Shown here: piece by piece, positions 32,285 through 40,870 of the stretch
Position numbering within the stretch: the first letter of the stretch is position 1
Layout of the letters: each line of letters starts with the position of its first letter
Assembly (NCBI GenBank): GCA_002441395.1
Contig: DJVZ01000041.1
Location: 41,695 to 84,138, forward strand
Length of the DNA: 42,444 nt
Reading direction: 5' to 3'
Source of the DNA: Spirochaetaceae bacterium UBA6243
Lineage (GTDB): Bacteria; Spirochaetota; Spirochaetia; Treponematales; Rectinemataceae
Made by a program: the position numbers and the translations under genes
Notes under the pieces: model-generated
Told to the model about the DNA's origin: nothing
Database searches by the model: none
What the model saw: only the letters and a program-made list of their open reading frames with translations

Positions 32285-33511
32285 ATGCTGCGATACAACA
32301 ACCACATGCATGATTTTTTCTCGAAGCGCTCTGAAGCAGGCGAAGCTGCACCGAACGTGCTTGCCCTGATTCGTGAGCAATTCTCAGGTGAACAGAGGCC
32401 TCTCAAGGATTTGTCGCAGAGTAATCCTACGAAGGTCGGCCTTTCCCACGCCCCTGAACTTTTTTCGCTGAAAAATCCGGAGAACGCAGTTTACACCCCT
32501 GAACCAAAAGGCCTTTTTCATTCCCGGGCGGCGCTTTCTGAACACCTCGCCCGCGAACAAAGGAAAATATCCCCTGAAAATATATTTCTTTGCGCCTCCA
32601 CCTCGGAAGGATATGCATGGCTGTTTAAGCTTCTGTGCGACGCGGGGGACATCGTGCTCATTCCTAAGCCGGGCTACCCTCTGTTCGAGCACCTTGCAGC
32701 GCTCGAACATGTCCGCACCATGGCATATCCGCTCGAATACGCGCATTCTTCGGGCTGGCACATCGAGGTGGCTGAAATGGAATCGATGCTTGCGTCCGAG
32801 TATGGCGGAAGGATAAAGGCCCTCATCGTCATCAATCCCAACAATCCCACCGGCTCTTATATTCGAAAAGGGGAAAGGAGCGCGATTCTTCGGCTGTGCG
32901 AGCGATATGGCATGGCGCTCATCGCCGACGAGGTGTTTTTCGATTTCCCCCTGGATGACGCCGCGGAGAGGGAGAGCTTTATCGGCGAGGAGCGCGTGCT
33001 CACGTTCGTGCTCGACGGGCTGTCAAAGCGTCTGGGCATGCCCCAGATGAAGCTGGGGTGGATCGCTGTCTCAGGGCCGCCGCAGGAGGCGCTGCGCGCG
33101 AAGAAGAGACTTGAACTCATCGCCGACACCTTTCTTTCCGCAGGCACCCCCATCATGAATGCACTGCCATCTCTTTTCGCGCAAGAATCGGCATTTTTGC
33201 AAGAGCTTCTTACAAGGATACGGGAGAATTACTTGATATATCGCACTATATTAGAACAGCAGGGAAGCCCGCACCGAGTTCTTGCTTGTCAGGGAGGCTG
33301 GACTGCGCTGATCGAAAGTCCCGCATTCTTTGAAGAAGAAAAAATCGCAGGGCTGCTGTTGCAGCAAAAAGGCATTTCTGCACAGCCGGGGTTTTTCTTC
33401 GATATGGAGCGCGGCGTCCATTTTGCCTTCAGCCTCATCATTCCCCAGGAGTGGGCCACATCCTGGTGCAGAGAATATAAAGAATTTTTCGATGCGCTCC
33501 AGACGCAATGA
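32285..33511 (+). CDS. PLP-dependent aminotransferase, class I/II
   Basis: A 408-residue fold-type I aminotransferase. Conserved blocks are NPNNPTGSYI (about 180), ADEVFFDFPL (PLP aspartate) and DGLSKRLGMPQMKLGW, in which the lysine after Ser binds PLP. The pattern resembles aspartate/alanine-type aminotransferases, but substrate cannot be read from sequence. No ribosome site is visible at ATG 32285 or at the later ATG 32309, so the start is uncertain. First gene of a plus-strand run reaching 38059; its stop overlaps an upstream in-frame ATG of folD. Confidence 0.88.
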   Translation: MLRYNNHMHDFFSKRSEAGEAAPNVLALIREQFSGEQRPLKDLSQSNPTKVGLSHAPELFSLKNPENAVYTPEPKGLFHSRAALSEHLAREQRKISPENIFLCASTSEGYAWLFKLLCDAGDIVLIPKPGYPLFEHLAALEHVRTMAYPLEYAHSSGWHIEVAEMESMLASEYGGRIKALIVINPNNPTGSYIRKGERSAILRLCERYGMALIADEVFFDFPLDDAAERESFIGEERVLTFVLDGLSKRLGMPQMKLGWIAVSGPPQEALRAKKRLELIADTFLSAGTPIMNALPSLFAQESAFLQELLTRIRENYLIYRTILEQQGSPHRVLACQGGWTALIESPAFFEEEKIAGLLLQQKGISAQPGFFFDMERGVHFAFSLIIPQEWATSWCREYKEFFDALQTQ

Positions 33512-33552
33512 CGAAAAATAAGAAATATAGTATCTTTTTGCAGGGAGGAGTT

Positions 33553-34425
33553 ATGTCCGCGATCCTGATCGATGGTAAGAAGATAGCCGAAGACATTCGG
33601 AGCGAACTGGCCGAGAAAGTCGCATCGCTTTGTGAAAAAGGCGTCAGGCCGGGACTCGCCGTCATTCTCGTGGGGGACAACCCCGCCTCGGTGTCCTACG
33701 TGACCGGAAAAGAAAAGGCCTGCGCCGAGATTGGCATTCAGAGCTTTGAAACCCGATTTCCGGAGGATGTTGCCGAGAAGGTGCTCCTCGAAAAAATAGC
33801 GGAGTGCAACCGCGACTCGAATGTGCACGGCATTCTCGTGCAGCTTCCCCTTCCCCGGCATATCGACGAGCGCCGCGTGATCAGCGCGATTGACCCAGCC
33901 AAGGATGTCGACGGGTTTACGCCCGTCAATCTCGGAAGAATGCTCCTTGAGGAGCCTTGCTACATCCCGTGTACGCCGCGCGGCATCATCGAGCTTTTGA
34001 AGCGGAGCGGGGTTCCGACCAATGGGGCGCACGCCGTGGTTGTTGGCCGTTCGAATATCGTCGGCAAGCCGCTTGAGAACCTCCTCATCCGCAAGTCCGT
34101 CAACGCCACTGTCACCATATGTCATACAGGGACAAAGAACCTTGCAGCTCACGTCAAGGAAGCGGATATTGTCATCGCATGTGCGGGGAAACCAGGCTTG
34201 GTTTCGGTCGACATGATTAAACCAGGTGCCTGCGTGATCGATGTTGGAGTCAACAGGGTGCCCGATTCCACGAAAAAGAAAGGGTACCGGCTCTGCGGCG
34301 ACGTCGATTTCGATGGTGCCTCGAAGGTGGCGGGGTGGATCACTCCCGTCCCCGGCGGGGTGGGGCCCATGACGATCGCCATGCTGCTCTCAAACACGAT
34401 CGACGCTGCTTCGCGGCAATGGTGA
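33553..34425 (+). CDS. folD: Methylenetetrahydrofolate dehydrogenase / methenyl-THF cyclohydrolase FolD
   Basis: A bifunctional enzyme that interconverts 5,10-methylene-, 5,10-methenyl- and 10-formyl-THF. The start at 33553 follows GGGAGGAG; the frame extends 15 codons upstream without support. Of 290 residues, SYVTGKEKACAEIGI holds the catalytic tyrosine and lysine. QLPLPRHID, DVDGFTPVNLGRM, PCTPRGIIELL, VVGRSNIVGKP and the end block PGGVGPMTIAMLL are all canonical. It lies 10 bases before folE2. FtcD, encoded at 24.5 kb, makes a FolD substrate. Confidence 0.97.
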   Translation: MSAILIDGKKIAEDIRSELAEKVASLCEKGVRPGLAVILVGDNPASVSYVTGKEKACAEIGIQSFETRFPEDVAEKVLLEKIAECNRDSNVHGILVQLPLPRHIDERRVISAIDPAKDVDGFTPVNLGRMLLEEPCYIPCTPRGIIELLKRSGVPTNGAHAVVVGRSNIVGKPLENLLIRKSVNATVTICHTGTKNLAAHVKEADIVIACAGKPGLVSVDMIKPGACVIDVGVNRVPDSTKKKGYRLCGDVDFDGASKVAGWITPVPGGVGPMTIAMLLSNTIDAASRQW

Positions 34426-34434
34426 TGTAAGATT

Positions 34435-35265
34435 ATGGTCGATGTTCAGTCATTCCAGGATGATCGCCACATCGCGATCCAGAAAGTGGGTGTCAAGGGC
34501 CTGCGGTATCCAATAACGCTCCTCGACAGGAGTGAGAAATATCAGCACACGACGGCCCTCGTCAATCTGTACGCGGATCTGCCTCACGAATTCAAAGGCA
34601 CACACATGAGCAGGTTTATCGAGGTGTTCGAAGAATACCGGCAGGACCTCTCCATGCCCAATGTGCTGAGAATGCTGAAGAAGATCAGAATCGAACTCGA
34701 TGCCCAGACGGCATACACGGACATACACTTTCCCTATTTCATAAAAAAGGCGGCGCCAGTTTCGGGGCAGACGGCGATCATGAGCTATGATTGTTTCTAC
34801 GAAGCGAGCAGTTCGGAGAAGGGCCACCGGTTTATCGCCGGCGTTACGGTGCCGGTACAGACGGTCTGCCCTTGCTCCAAGGCGATATCGGATGGTGGCG
34901 CCCACAATCAGCGCGGCGTGGTGACGCTTCAGGTTTCACTGGGACCATTCTTCTGGTTCGAGGATTTGATCCGCATAGTCGAGGAGTCGGGTTCGAGCGA
35001 GCTGTTTACGCTCTTGAAGCGGGAGGATGAAAAATTCATCACCGAAAAGGCCTATGGTCAGCCGCGCTTTGTCGAAGATGTGGTCCGCGAGGTATATTCG
35101 AAAGTCGACGCCCTCCATCGTTTTCCGTGGTTCTCGGTCGAAGCGGAAAACTATGAGAGTATTCACAACCACTCAGCCTACGCATACGTCGAAAAGAGCG
35201 AACGCTCGAAAATCGAGCCCGTGAACGGAGATTATGGAAAATTCGATACTCTCGGACCGATGTAA
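34435..35265 (+). CDS. folE2: GTP cyclohydrolase FolE2 (type IB)
   Basis: Makes 7,8-dihydroneopterin triphosphate from GTP, the first step to folate (and queuosine). This is the type IB enzyme, not homologous in primary sequence to FolE and not restricted to zinc. The 276 residues show HMSRFIEVFEEY near residue 60, and VPVQTVCPCSKAIS with the conserved cysteine near 145, followed by AHNQRGVVTL. The C-terminal EAENYESIHNHSAYAYVE is also typical. It starts 10 bases after folD with only a weak ribosome site. Confidence 0.95.
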   Translation: MVDVQSFQDDRHIAIQKVGVKGLRYPITLLDRSEKYQHTTALVNLYADLPHEFKGTHMSRFIEVFEEYRQDLSMPNVLRMLKKIRIELDAQTAYTDIHFPYFIKKAAPVSGQTAIMSYDCFYEASSSEKGHRFIAGVTVPVQTVCPCSKAISDGGAHNQRGVVTLQVSLGPFFWFEDLIRIVEESGSSELFTLLKREDEKFITEKAYGQPRFVEDVVREVYSKVDALHRFPWFSVEAENYESIHNHSAYAYVEKSERSKIEPVNGDYGKFDTLGPM

Positions 35266-35331
35266 CGCAAGCAGGGCCGATGCATTTGAAAGTTGTTCAG
35301 GTGCATTTTTTTAGACAAGAGAGGAATGAAC

Positions 35332-35688
35332 ATGGAAAGCAATTATCCAGTTGACCCCAAGAATCTCAGCGATAAAGGTACAAAGGGTGTTATGTCGACG
35401 GCCGCCGGTATCGGCATGCTGGGAGTCAATGCCCTGCTCGGCGTTCCTGTGGTGGGGACGGTTATTTCGGCAGGGCTTCTTGCGCTGGGGGCGATAGGTC
35501 TTTTTGGGAAGACCAAGACCGATAAAGCCTCCGGAACCGTTCTCGCAGCCGCAGGGATCGCGGGGATTGCCACCTTGTTTGTTCCGGGAGTTGCACATTC
35601 GCTTTTATCACTTGGAGGAATAGGCCTCCTCGGATACGGGGTTTTCAATCTTTTCGGCTTTTTAAAAGGCCTGCATAGGAAGAAATGA
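35332..35688 (+). CDS. Small hydrophobic membrane protein of unknown function
   Basis: 118 residues; the start at 35332 has GAGG 7 bases upstream. A 20-residue polar N-terminus is followed by three glycine- and alanine-rich hydrophobic stretches (around GIGMLGVNALLGVPVVG, AGLLALGAIGLFG and GIAGIATLFVPGVAHSLLSL) and a basic end, LKGLHRKK. The many small-residue GxxxG spacings suggest packed helices. No family recognised. Its stop overlaps miaB by ATGA, so it belongs to the same operon. Confidence 0.75.
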   Translation: MESNYPVDPKNLSDKGTKGVMSTAAGIGMLGVNALLGVPVVGTVISAGLLALGAIGLFGKTKTDKASGTVLAAAGIAGIATLFVPGVAHSLLSLGGIGLLGYGVFNLFGFLKGLHRKK

Positions 35689-37043
35689 AGAAATACCATA
35701 TAGAGACATATGGCTGCGAAATGAATAAGGCGGAATCTGCGGCCATGGAGGCAACCTTGCGTGAACACGGCTGGGAGCGTTCCCCGGAGGAAGATGCACA
35801 GCTTGTTCTGCTCAACACGTGTACGGTGAGGACGACCGCTGAAAATCGTGCCTGGAATCGCATTCATCAGCTTTCCGCACGAAAAAAGGAGCGTGGGTTT
35901 GTGCTCGCGGTCGTCGGATGCATGGCCGAGCAGCATAAAGGCGCTATTCAGAAAAAGGCGCCAGGCGTAGACTATGTGCTCGGCACTTTCCAAAAGCAGT
36001 CGTTCGGGCTCATGCTCGATATAATTTCCAAAGGTCAGAGAATCGAGGTGCTCGAAGAAACTCCTACATATGTATTTGATGCGAGCCATCATGAACCGGG
36101 AGCCTTCCGGTCTTTTGTTCCCATAATGCACGGGTGCAACAATTTCTGTTCTTACTGCATTGTGCCTTATGTGCGCGGGCGGGAAGTTTCGCGCAACCCC
36201 GCAGATATTCTTCATGAGATTGACCAGCTTGAAGATCTTGGTGTCAGGGAAATCACTCTCTTGGGACAGAATGTCAACTCTTATCGCTGGGAGGCAGATG
36301 GGCAGGTATTGAATTTTCCGGGACTCTTGAGAATGATAGCCGGACATTTGGACAACAGGCACGCGATTGCTCGAGGGGCGCCTGCGGACCCGCGGCAATT
36401 CGGCGGGCGCATCGGATGGATACGGTTTTTGACGAGCCATCCCAAGGACTTGTCCAGCGAGCTTGTTGAAGCCATTGTAGACAATCCCATATTCTGTCGG
36501 CATATACATCTGCCTTTCCAGTCCGGCTCGAATGCGGTGCTCGCGGCGATGAACCGCAAGTATACTCGGGAAGAGTATATCTGTCTCGTCGAAAAGCTTA
36601 GAAAGGAAATGCCCGAATTGACGCTTTCCACCGATATCCTTGTTGGATTTCCCGGCGAGACCGAAGAAGACCTTGATGAGACGCTCGACCTGATGCGTCG
36701 GGTCCGCTTCTCATACGCTTTCATGTACCACTTCAACACGAGAGAAGGCACGCCGGCGGCCAGGATGCCCAATAAGACGCCTGATAAGGTGAAGAAACAG
36801 AGGCTTGCGCGCGTCATTGCGCTTCAGAAGGAGATAACAGCCTCACTTATGGAAGAGCGGATTGGCCAGACTGATGAGGTCCTCATAGAAGACATCTCCA
36901 AGCGATCATCCAAAGAGGTGCTGGCGAGAACTACTCGCGATGAAATGGTGGTTTTCGCCGCATCGCAGAAAAGGATTGGGCACTTTGCCCGAGTGCGGCT
37001 GCTTTCGGTTGCAGGCAACACGTTTAGAGGCGAGGAAGTGTGA
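35685..37043 (+). CDS. miaB: tRNA-2-methylthio-N6-dimethylallyladenosine synthase MiaB
   Basis: A radical-SAM methylthiotransferase that converts i6A37 to ms2i6A37 in tRNA. The N-terminal domain holds the auxiliary cluster cysteines in YGCEMNKAES, LNTCTVR and VGCMAEQHK. The radical-SAM motif is CNNFCSYC followed by IVPYVRGREVSR. A TRAM domain closes the 452-residue protein. AGGAAG precedes the ATG. Between miaB and the related MtaB/RimO families, the TENRAWNRIHQL and GREVSR features favour MiaB. Confidence 0.94.
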   Translation: MKKYHIETYGCEMNKAESAAMEATLREHGWERSPEEDAQLVLLNTCTVRTTAENRAWNRIHQLSARKKERGFVLAVVGCMAEQHKGAIQKKAPGVDYVLGTFQKQSFGLMLDIISKGQRIEVLEETPTYVFDASHHEPGAFRSFVPIMHGCNNFCSYCIVPYVRGREVSRNPADILHEIDQLEDLGVREITLLGQNVNSYRWEADGQVLNFPGLLRMIAGHLDNRHAIARGAPADPRQFGGRIGWIRFLTSHPKDLSSELVEAIVDNPIFCRHIHLPFQSGSNAVLAAMNRKYTREEYICLVEKLRKEMPELTLSTDILVGFPGETEEDLDETLDLMRRVRFSYAFMYHFNTREGTPAARMPNKTPDKVKKQRLARVIALQKEITASLMEERIGQTDEVLIEDISKRSSKEVLARTTRDEMVVFAASQKRIGHFARVRLLSVAGNTFRGEEV

Positions 37044-38059
37044 ATAGCACCAGGAGGGAAAAGCTCAAGGGACCGGTGCGTTTCTCTGGCATCGCTTTTC
37101 TTGTCGTATCTCTTTTGATGGGCATGCCTGCGCCTTCGGCATGGGGCCAGACTTACAAGAACTTGGCTCAAGCCCGCCAGGCCGCTACAGGTGCCAAAAG
37201 CCAGGATGCGCTGAAGACTGTATTGCTTTCTGCCCTCCCGCAGCTTTCGGTCCGGGATGGAATAATGCTGTGTGAAGAGTATGAATCGAAGGTGGGTACG
37301 GCATTCAGGGCGGAATTGCGCAGTACTGTTGGAGGCTTATATCTTCTTTTGGGACAAACAGAGGATGCGGCGATGTGGTACACAAAAGCCGCTTCCCTGG
37401 ACTCAAAGTATGTCATGGAAGCACTGCGGCTTTCAATCGCTGTCGGTGATCAAAAAAGTACATTACAGCTCTTGAAGAACGAGGCGCTTTCCGAGGAATC
37501 CCGTGCCATGCTCGATGTGTGGCTCTCTTTATATGATAACGACTATGCATCTGCTTCTGCGAAGGCAAAAGATGCGCTTGCCCGTGTGTCGGATCAGCAG
37601 GTTCGGCGCGAGCTGCTTTTTTTGCAATACATCGCTGATTTTGGTCAGTTTGGAACTTCGCATTCCAGCCTGACGAAGGATTTTCCAAGCTCAATTGAGT
37701 CGGATTTGGTGACTGGGAAAGTATTTCCTTCATCCTGGTTCGTACTTTCTCTTGGCCTGTCGTGGCTCGGCACTCCAGCGCTTTTGTTTGATTTTCCAAA
37801 AAAGAATCTTCCGAATGAAGAGAATAAGAACAACACCGTCACCCAATGGCTGCAAGTCGGATATTTCTCTTCCAAAGACAATGCCGAACGACTGTCCAAG
37901 ACCCTGACCGCAAAGAATTTCCAGACCAGAATCGTCGAATTAAAAAATGAAAATGGCGATTTGCGCTGGGCCGTCCATGTGGCTGCAAAAGAAGATTGGC
38001 AAAAGACTCAATCCACACTGAAGGATCAGGGATACGAGTCCTATCTCATAGGCCCTTAA
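37040..38059 (+). CDS. Exported SPOR-domain protein
   Basis: A 339-residue protein with an N-terminal signal segment (FSGIAFLVVSLLMGMPAPSAWG, cleavage near AWG-QTY). A mostly helical TPR-like middle follows, and a C-terminal SPOR-type repeat: WLQVGYFSSKDNAERLSKTL and WAVHVAAKEDWQKTQSTL. SPOR domains bind denuded peptidoglycan at division sites, so a cell-wall or septal role is likely. The start is GTG at 37040, overlapping the miaB TGA by 4 bases. The last gene of the plus-strand run; its stop overlaps that of the convergent gene. Confidence 0.8.
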   Translation: MNSTRREKLKGPVRFSGIAFLVVSLLMGMPAPSAWGQTYKNLAQARQAATGAKSQDALKTVLLSALPQLSVRDGIMLCEEYESKVGTAFRAELRSTVGGLYLLLGQTEDAAMWYTKAASLDSKYVMEALRLSIAVGDQKSTLQLLKNEALSEESRAMLDVWLSLYDNDYASASAKAKDALARVSDQQVRRELLFLQYIADFGQFGTSHSSLTKDFPSSIESDLVTGKVFPSSWFVLSLGLSWLGTPALLFDFPKKNLPNEENKNNTVTQWLQVGYFSSKDNAERLSKTLTAKNFQTRIVELKNENGDLRWAVHVAAKEDWQKTQSTLKDQGYESYLIGP

Positions 38060-39492
38060 CTCGTTTTTGTAAACTCATAAGGGGGGCGATAATCGATCCG
38101 CACACCATCCGGACCGACTTGAGCCGGCTCGAGGCGCACTCGCCGTATTGCCCCGTCGCCTGATTGCTCCGCCGAGACGACAAACAGCAGTCTCTCGCCA
38201 GCAAGTCCATTCGGCTTGATTTGCAGAAAATCCAGCACCTGATATCCATGGTAATCGTAGAATTTCGCGATTCCTTCTCTGTATTTTTTATCAATAACGA
38301 TGATACTTTTTGACGGCCCCAGCACAAGTACGGAGTCATCGTTGCCGAGGTATCGTCCGAAGAAAATGTCGAAGTTGGGCTCGGACCGCATAATGCTCTG
38401 AGGCAGTGCCGCCACAGGCGCGACCCCGCTGTAGGTACCCGACCACCCCTCATCCCGGCGGAAATGCGAGACCTGCTGATCTATAATGCCGACAGCGATT
38501 TCATCCTGTGCTTTCGCGTCGATTACGACAACGCGGTCAAGATCGCTTGCTTCCGAAGTGCTGCAGGTGAGATAAAGCCGATTTTCATTGCGTTCGGCGC
38601 TCTTTATGATCCACCGCTGCTGAATTTGCTGGTCTCCGAAGATCAGTGCATTGTTTTTTACATCCAAAAACAGAGAACGCGGGTCGGAAGCATCCGTGTT
38701 CCTCGTCCACAGCCGATTCAGCCATGACAGAAAAACCTGTGCGTCCGTACCTCCCGAGCCCAAGGCGAACGCATTATTTTGCCGGACGGACGTTTCGGAT
38801 TTTTTTTCAAAAGAGGAGAGCCTGTTGTTCCATGTGTACGCTGTCTGAACAACCATGCCAGGGCTGTCTGAGGGAGTCTGCACCACAATTGACGCTGCGG
38901 AGGCACCCCCTGAATTATCCGGATCCTGAAGGGTTACTTCACTGCCAGCACCGGAAAAAACGCGCACATACCCGCGATCCGAAAGCCGTCGGAATATTGT
39001 GAGGGTTTGGTCGTTGGATGCATCAAGCCCCTGCACAAGAAGGTCTGAAAGACCATCTGCCGTCACATCCATCGGCTGTATGATGATGCTGTCCAGTTTT
39101 GTGGCGGCGATTGGCCCTTCAAAATGTCGAAAATAGACTCCGAGGGCCTGAGAAAAGTCGGCGACGACAATCTCCAGAGAAGTGCTTGCGGTGCTTTTTT
39201 TGGATAGGATAACCTGCTCGAAATCTTCATCGTCGTCCAGATTGACGTCTATTGTCTTGAGGAAGATTTCGCCCGGGAGAGGAGTTATTTTAGCCCGCTG
39301 CTGAATGGTATTTTGGGAAGGCACTTCATTTTTGCCTGATGGGACTTCGAGCATGACGGTGCGGTTCTCTATCGGAACAGCGGCCTGAAGGTTTTCCTGT
39401 CTTTGAAGCGCAACAAGCCACGCCGCAAACGCAGAGGCAACAAGAAAAGCCGCGATGTAGGTGCGCTTGAGCATGGTTTGACTTCTTTTCAT
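38056..39492 (-). CDS. Membrane-anchored or secreted protein of unknown function
   Basis: 478 residues from ATG 39492 (weak AGGGG upstream); ATG 39474 is an alternative. One hydrophobic segment (TYIAAFLVASAFAAWLVAL) near the start acts as a signal or anchor. The outside part is rich in beta-strand and acidic patches. IDVNLDDDEDFEQVIL and PMDVTADGLSDLLVQG resemble the calcium-binding D-rich loops of FG-GAP/VCBS repeats, but a full repeat array is not clear. No enzyme motif such as HEXXH was found. The gene lies 20 bases downstream of the rocD stop. Confidence 0.75.
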   Translation of the reverse strand: MKRSQTMLKRTYIAAFLVASAFAAWLVALQRQENLQAAVPIENRTVMLEVPSGKNEVPSQNTIQQRAKITPLPGEIFLKTIDVNLDDDEDFEQVILSKKSTASTSLEIVVADFSQALGVYFRHFEGPIAATKLDSIIIQPMDVTADGLSDLLVQGLDASNDQTLTIFRRLSDRGYVRVFSGAGSEVTLQDPDNSGGASAASIVVQTPSDSPGMVVQTAYTWNNRLSSFEKKSETSVRQNNAFALGSGGTDAQVFLSWLNRLWTRNTDASDPRSLFLDVKNNALIFGDQQIQQRWIIKSAERNENRLYLTCSTSEASDLDRVVVIDAKAQDEIAVGIIDQQVSHFRRDEGWSGTYSGVAPVAALPQSIMRSEPNFDIFFGRYLGNDDSVLVLGPSKSIIVIDKKYREGIAKFYDYHGYQVLDFLQIKPNGLAGERLLFVVSAEQSGDGAIRRVRLEPAQVGPDGVRIDYRPPYEFTKTS

Positions 39493-39512
39493 GGCCCCTG
39501 GACTTGATTTAC

Positions 39513-40712
39513 CTAGACATTGCCTAAGACAGACATAATCCTCTCGAGCGCGTCTTCGAGTTCCTCCGCGGAAATGACGAGCGGCGGCGCAAAGCGGACT
39601 ATATTCCCGTGCGTTTGCTTTGCAAGTATGCCTTTTTCTTTGAGTGCGAGGCAAGTGGGGTAAGCATCGAATTTTTCTTCAAACACGACGGCATTGAGGA
39701 GTCCTTTTCCGCGGACCAGGCGAATTCTGGCAGATTCAACGGTGCCGATTGCTTGTCTGAAGCGCTCGCCGAGCCTGAAGGCATTCTCTTCCAGGTGCTC
39801 CTGTTCAAGCACTTCTATCGCCGCGACGCCGACGGCGCCTGCAAGAGGGTTTCCACCGAAGGTCGAGCCGTGGGTTCCTGGCGTGAAGACATCCATGACT
39901 TCATGGTCTGCCACGATGGCGGATATTGGCATGATGCCTCCGCCCAGCGCCTTTCCCAAACACATGATATCAGGCCTGGCACTTTCGTAATGCCAGGCAA
40001 AGCGGCGGCCCGTCCTGCAAAAACCGGTCTGGATTTCATCAAAGATGAGCAGTATGCCGGCATCGGAACAGATTTTGCGCAGCTCGGTGAGATAGCCTTC
40101 AGGCGGAACCACCACGCCCGCCTCTCCCTGAATAGGCTCCACCAGGACGGCGACGGTATTCTTCTCAAGAGCCGAACGCACCGCAGTGGCATCGCCAAAA
40201 GACACCTTTATGAAGCCGGGGACATAGGGTCCATAGTTTATAAAGGATTCAGGGTCATTGGACATTGAAACGGCGGTGAGCGTGCGGCCGTGAAAGTTGC
40301 CGGTGGCGCAGATTATGCTCTGCTTGCCATTTTCCACACCTTTTTTCTCGACGCCCCAGCGCCTGGCTGCCTTGAGTGCCGTCTCAACAGCCTCGACGCC
40401 CGTGTTCATCGGGAGCGCTTTTTCATAACCGGTATACTCGCACAGCTTTTGCAAAAATGGCCCCATTTTGTCGTTGTGAAAAGCGCGGGATGTGAGCGTG
40501 ACACGCTCGAGCTGAGCCCTGGCCGCCTCGACGATGTGGGGGTGCAGGTGCCCCTGGTTCACTGCAGAATAAGCGGAAAGAAAATCATAGTATTCTCTTC
40601 CCTCCGGATCCCATACTTTGCATCCCCTGGCTTTTGAGATAACTACCGGGATAGGGTGGTAGTTGTGTGCGCCATAGCGATTGTCCAGGGCGATGTAATC
40701 TCGGGAATTCAT
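39513..40712 (-). CDS. rocD: Ornithine aminotransferase
   Basis: A class III PLP aminotransferase that interconverts ornithine + 2-oxoglutarate and glutamate-5-semialdehyde + glutamate. The 399 residues begin RYGAHNYHPIPVVISKARGC, very typical of ornithine aminotransferase, and show GREYYDFLSAYSAVNQGH, EPIQGEAGVVVP and IFDEIQTGFCRTG, then LGKALGGG with the PLP lysine. AAAGGAGG lies 6 bases before the ATG. It follows ddl on the same strand after 158 bases that contain its own promoter candidate and a long hairpin. A biosynthetic role (making ornithine) is possible given the murE-ddl context. Confidence 0.93.
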   Translation of the reverse strand: MNSRDYIALDNRYGAHNYHPIPVVISKARGCKVWDPEGREYYDFLSAYSAVNQGHLHPHIVEAARAQLERVTLTSRAFHNDKMGPFLQKLCEYTGYEKALPMNTGVEAVETALKAARRWGVEKKGVENGKQSIICATGNFHGRTLTAVSMSNDPESFINYGPYVPGFIKVSFGDATAVRSALEKNTVAVLVEPIQGEAGVVVPPEGYLTELRKICSDAGILLIFDEIQTGFCRTGRRFAWHYESARPDIMCLGKALGGGIMPISAIVADHEVMDVFTPGTHGSTFGGNPLAGAVGVAAIEVLEQEHLEENAFRLGERFRQAIGTVESARIRLVRGKGLLNAVVFEEKFDAYPTCLALKEKGILAKQTHGNIVRFAPPLVISAEELEDALERIMSVLGNV

Positions 40713-40729
40713 GAAAACCTCCTTTGAGA

Positions 40730-40774
40730 ATAAAGGCTCCCGACGGGGGCCTGACCCCCAACGGGGGCCTTTAT
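40730..40774 (-). promoter_or_regulatory. Long leader hairpin before rocD
   Basis: ATAAAGGC (40730-40737) pairs with GCCTTTAT (40767-40774), and inner GC-rich arms (CCCG/CGGG and runs of C and G) extend the stem. On the minus strand it ends 10 bases before AAAGGAGG. It is not followed by a T run. A predicted transcription start from the TATAAT at 40781-40776 falls inside its 5' arm. Confidence 0.6.
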
Positions 40775-40775
40775 C

Positions 40776-40781
40776 ATTATA
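40776..40781 (-). promoter_or_regulatory. Candidate -10 element for rocD
   Basis: Minus strand TATAAT after GGGG. The -35 region (TTCCGC at 17 bases) is poor, so activation by a regulator would be needed; the repeat at 40807-40822 lies just upstream of it. Confidence 0.45.
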
Positions 40782-40806
40782 CCCCGAGGCGATTTGGCGC
40801 GGAAGT

Positions 40807-40822
40807 GCTAATAATAATTAGC
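40807..40822. repeat. Operator-like inverted repeat upstream of rocD
   Basis: GCTAAT (40807-40812) and ATTAGC (40817-40822) form a perfect inverted repeat with a 4-base spacer. Its placement directly upstream of the predicted -35 region fits an activator or repressor site. Confidence 0.5.
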
Positions 40823-40870
40823 AATATAATAAATAATTATGCAATTCGACGTTCGCGAGCTGCACATCGG

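Noticed and set aside
33289..34152. 287-codon minus-strand open frame
   Set aside because: Lies opposite the aminotransferase end and folD, whose motifs are intact; no ribosome site or family.
35343..36509. 388-codon minus-strand open frame
   Set aside because: Antisense to the small membrane protein and miaB, both of which have clear features; the translation has no motif and the frame is a shadow of GC-biased codons.
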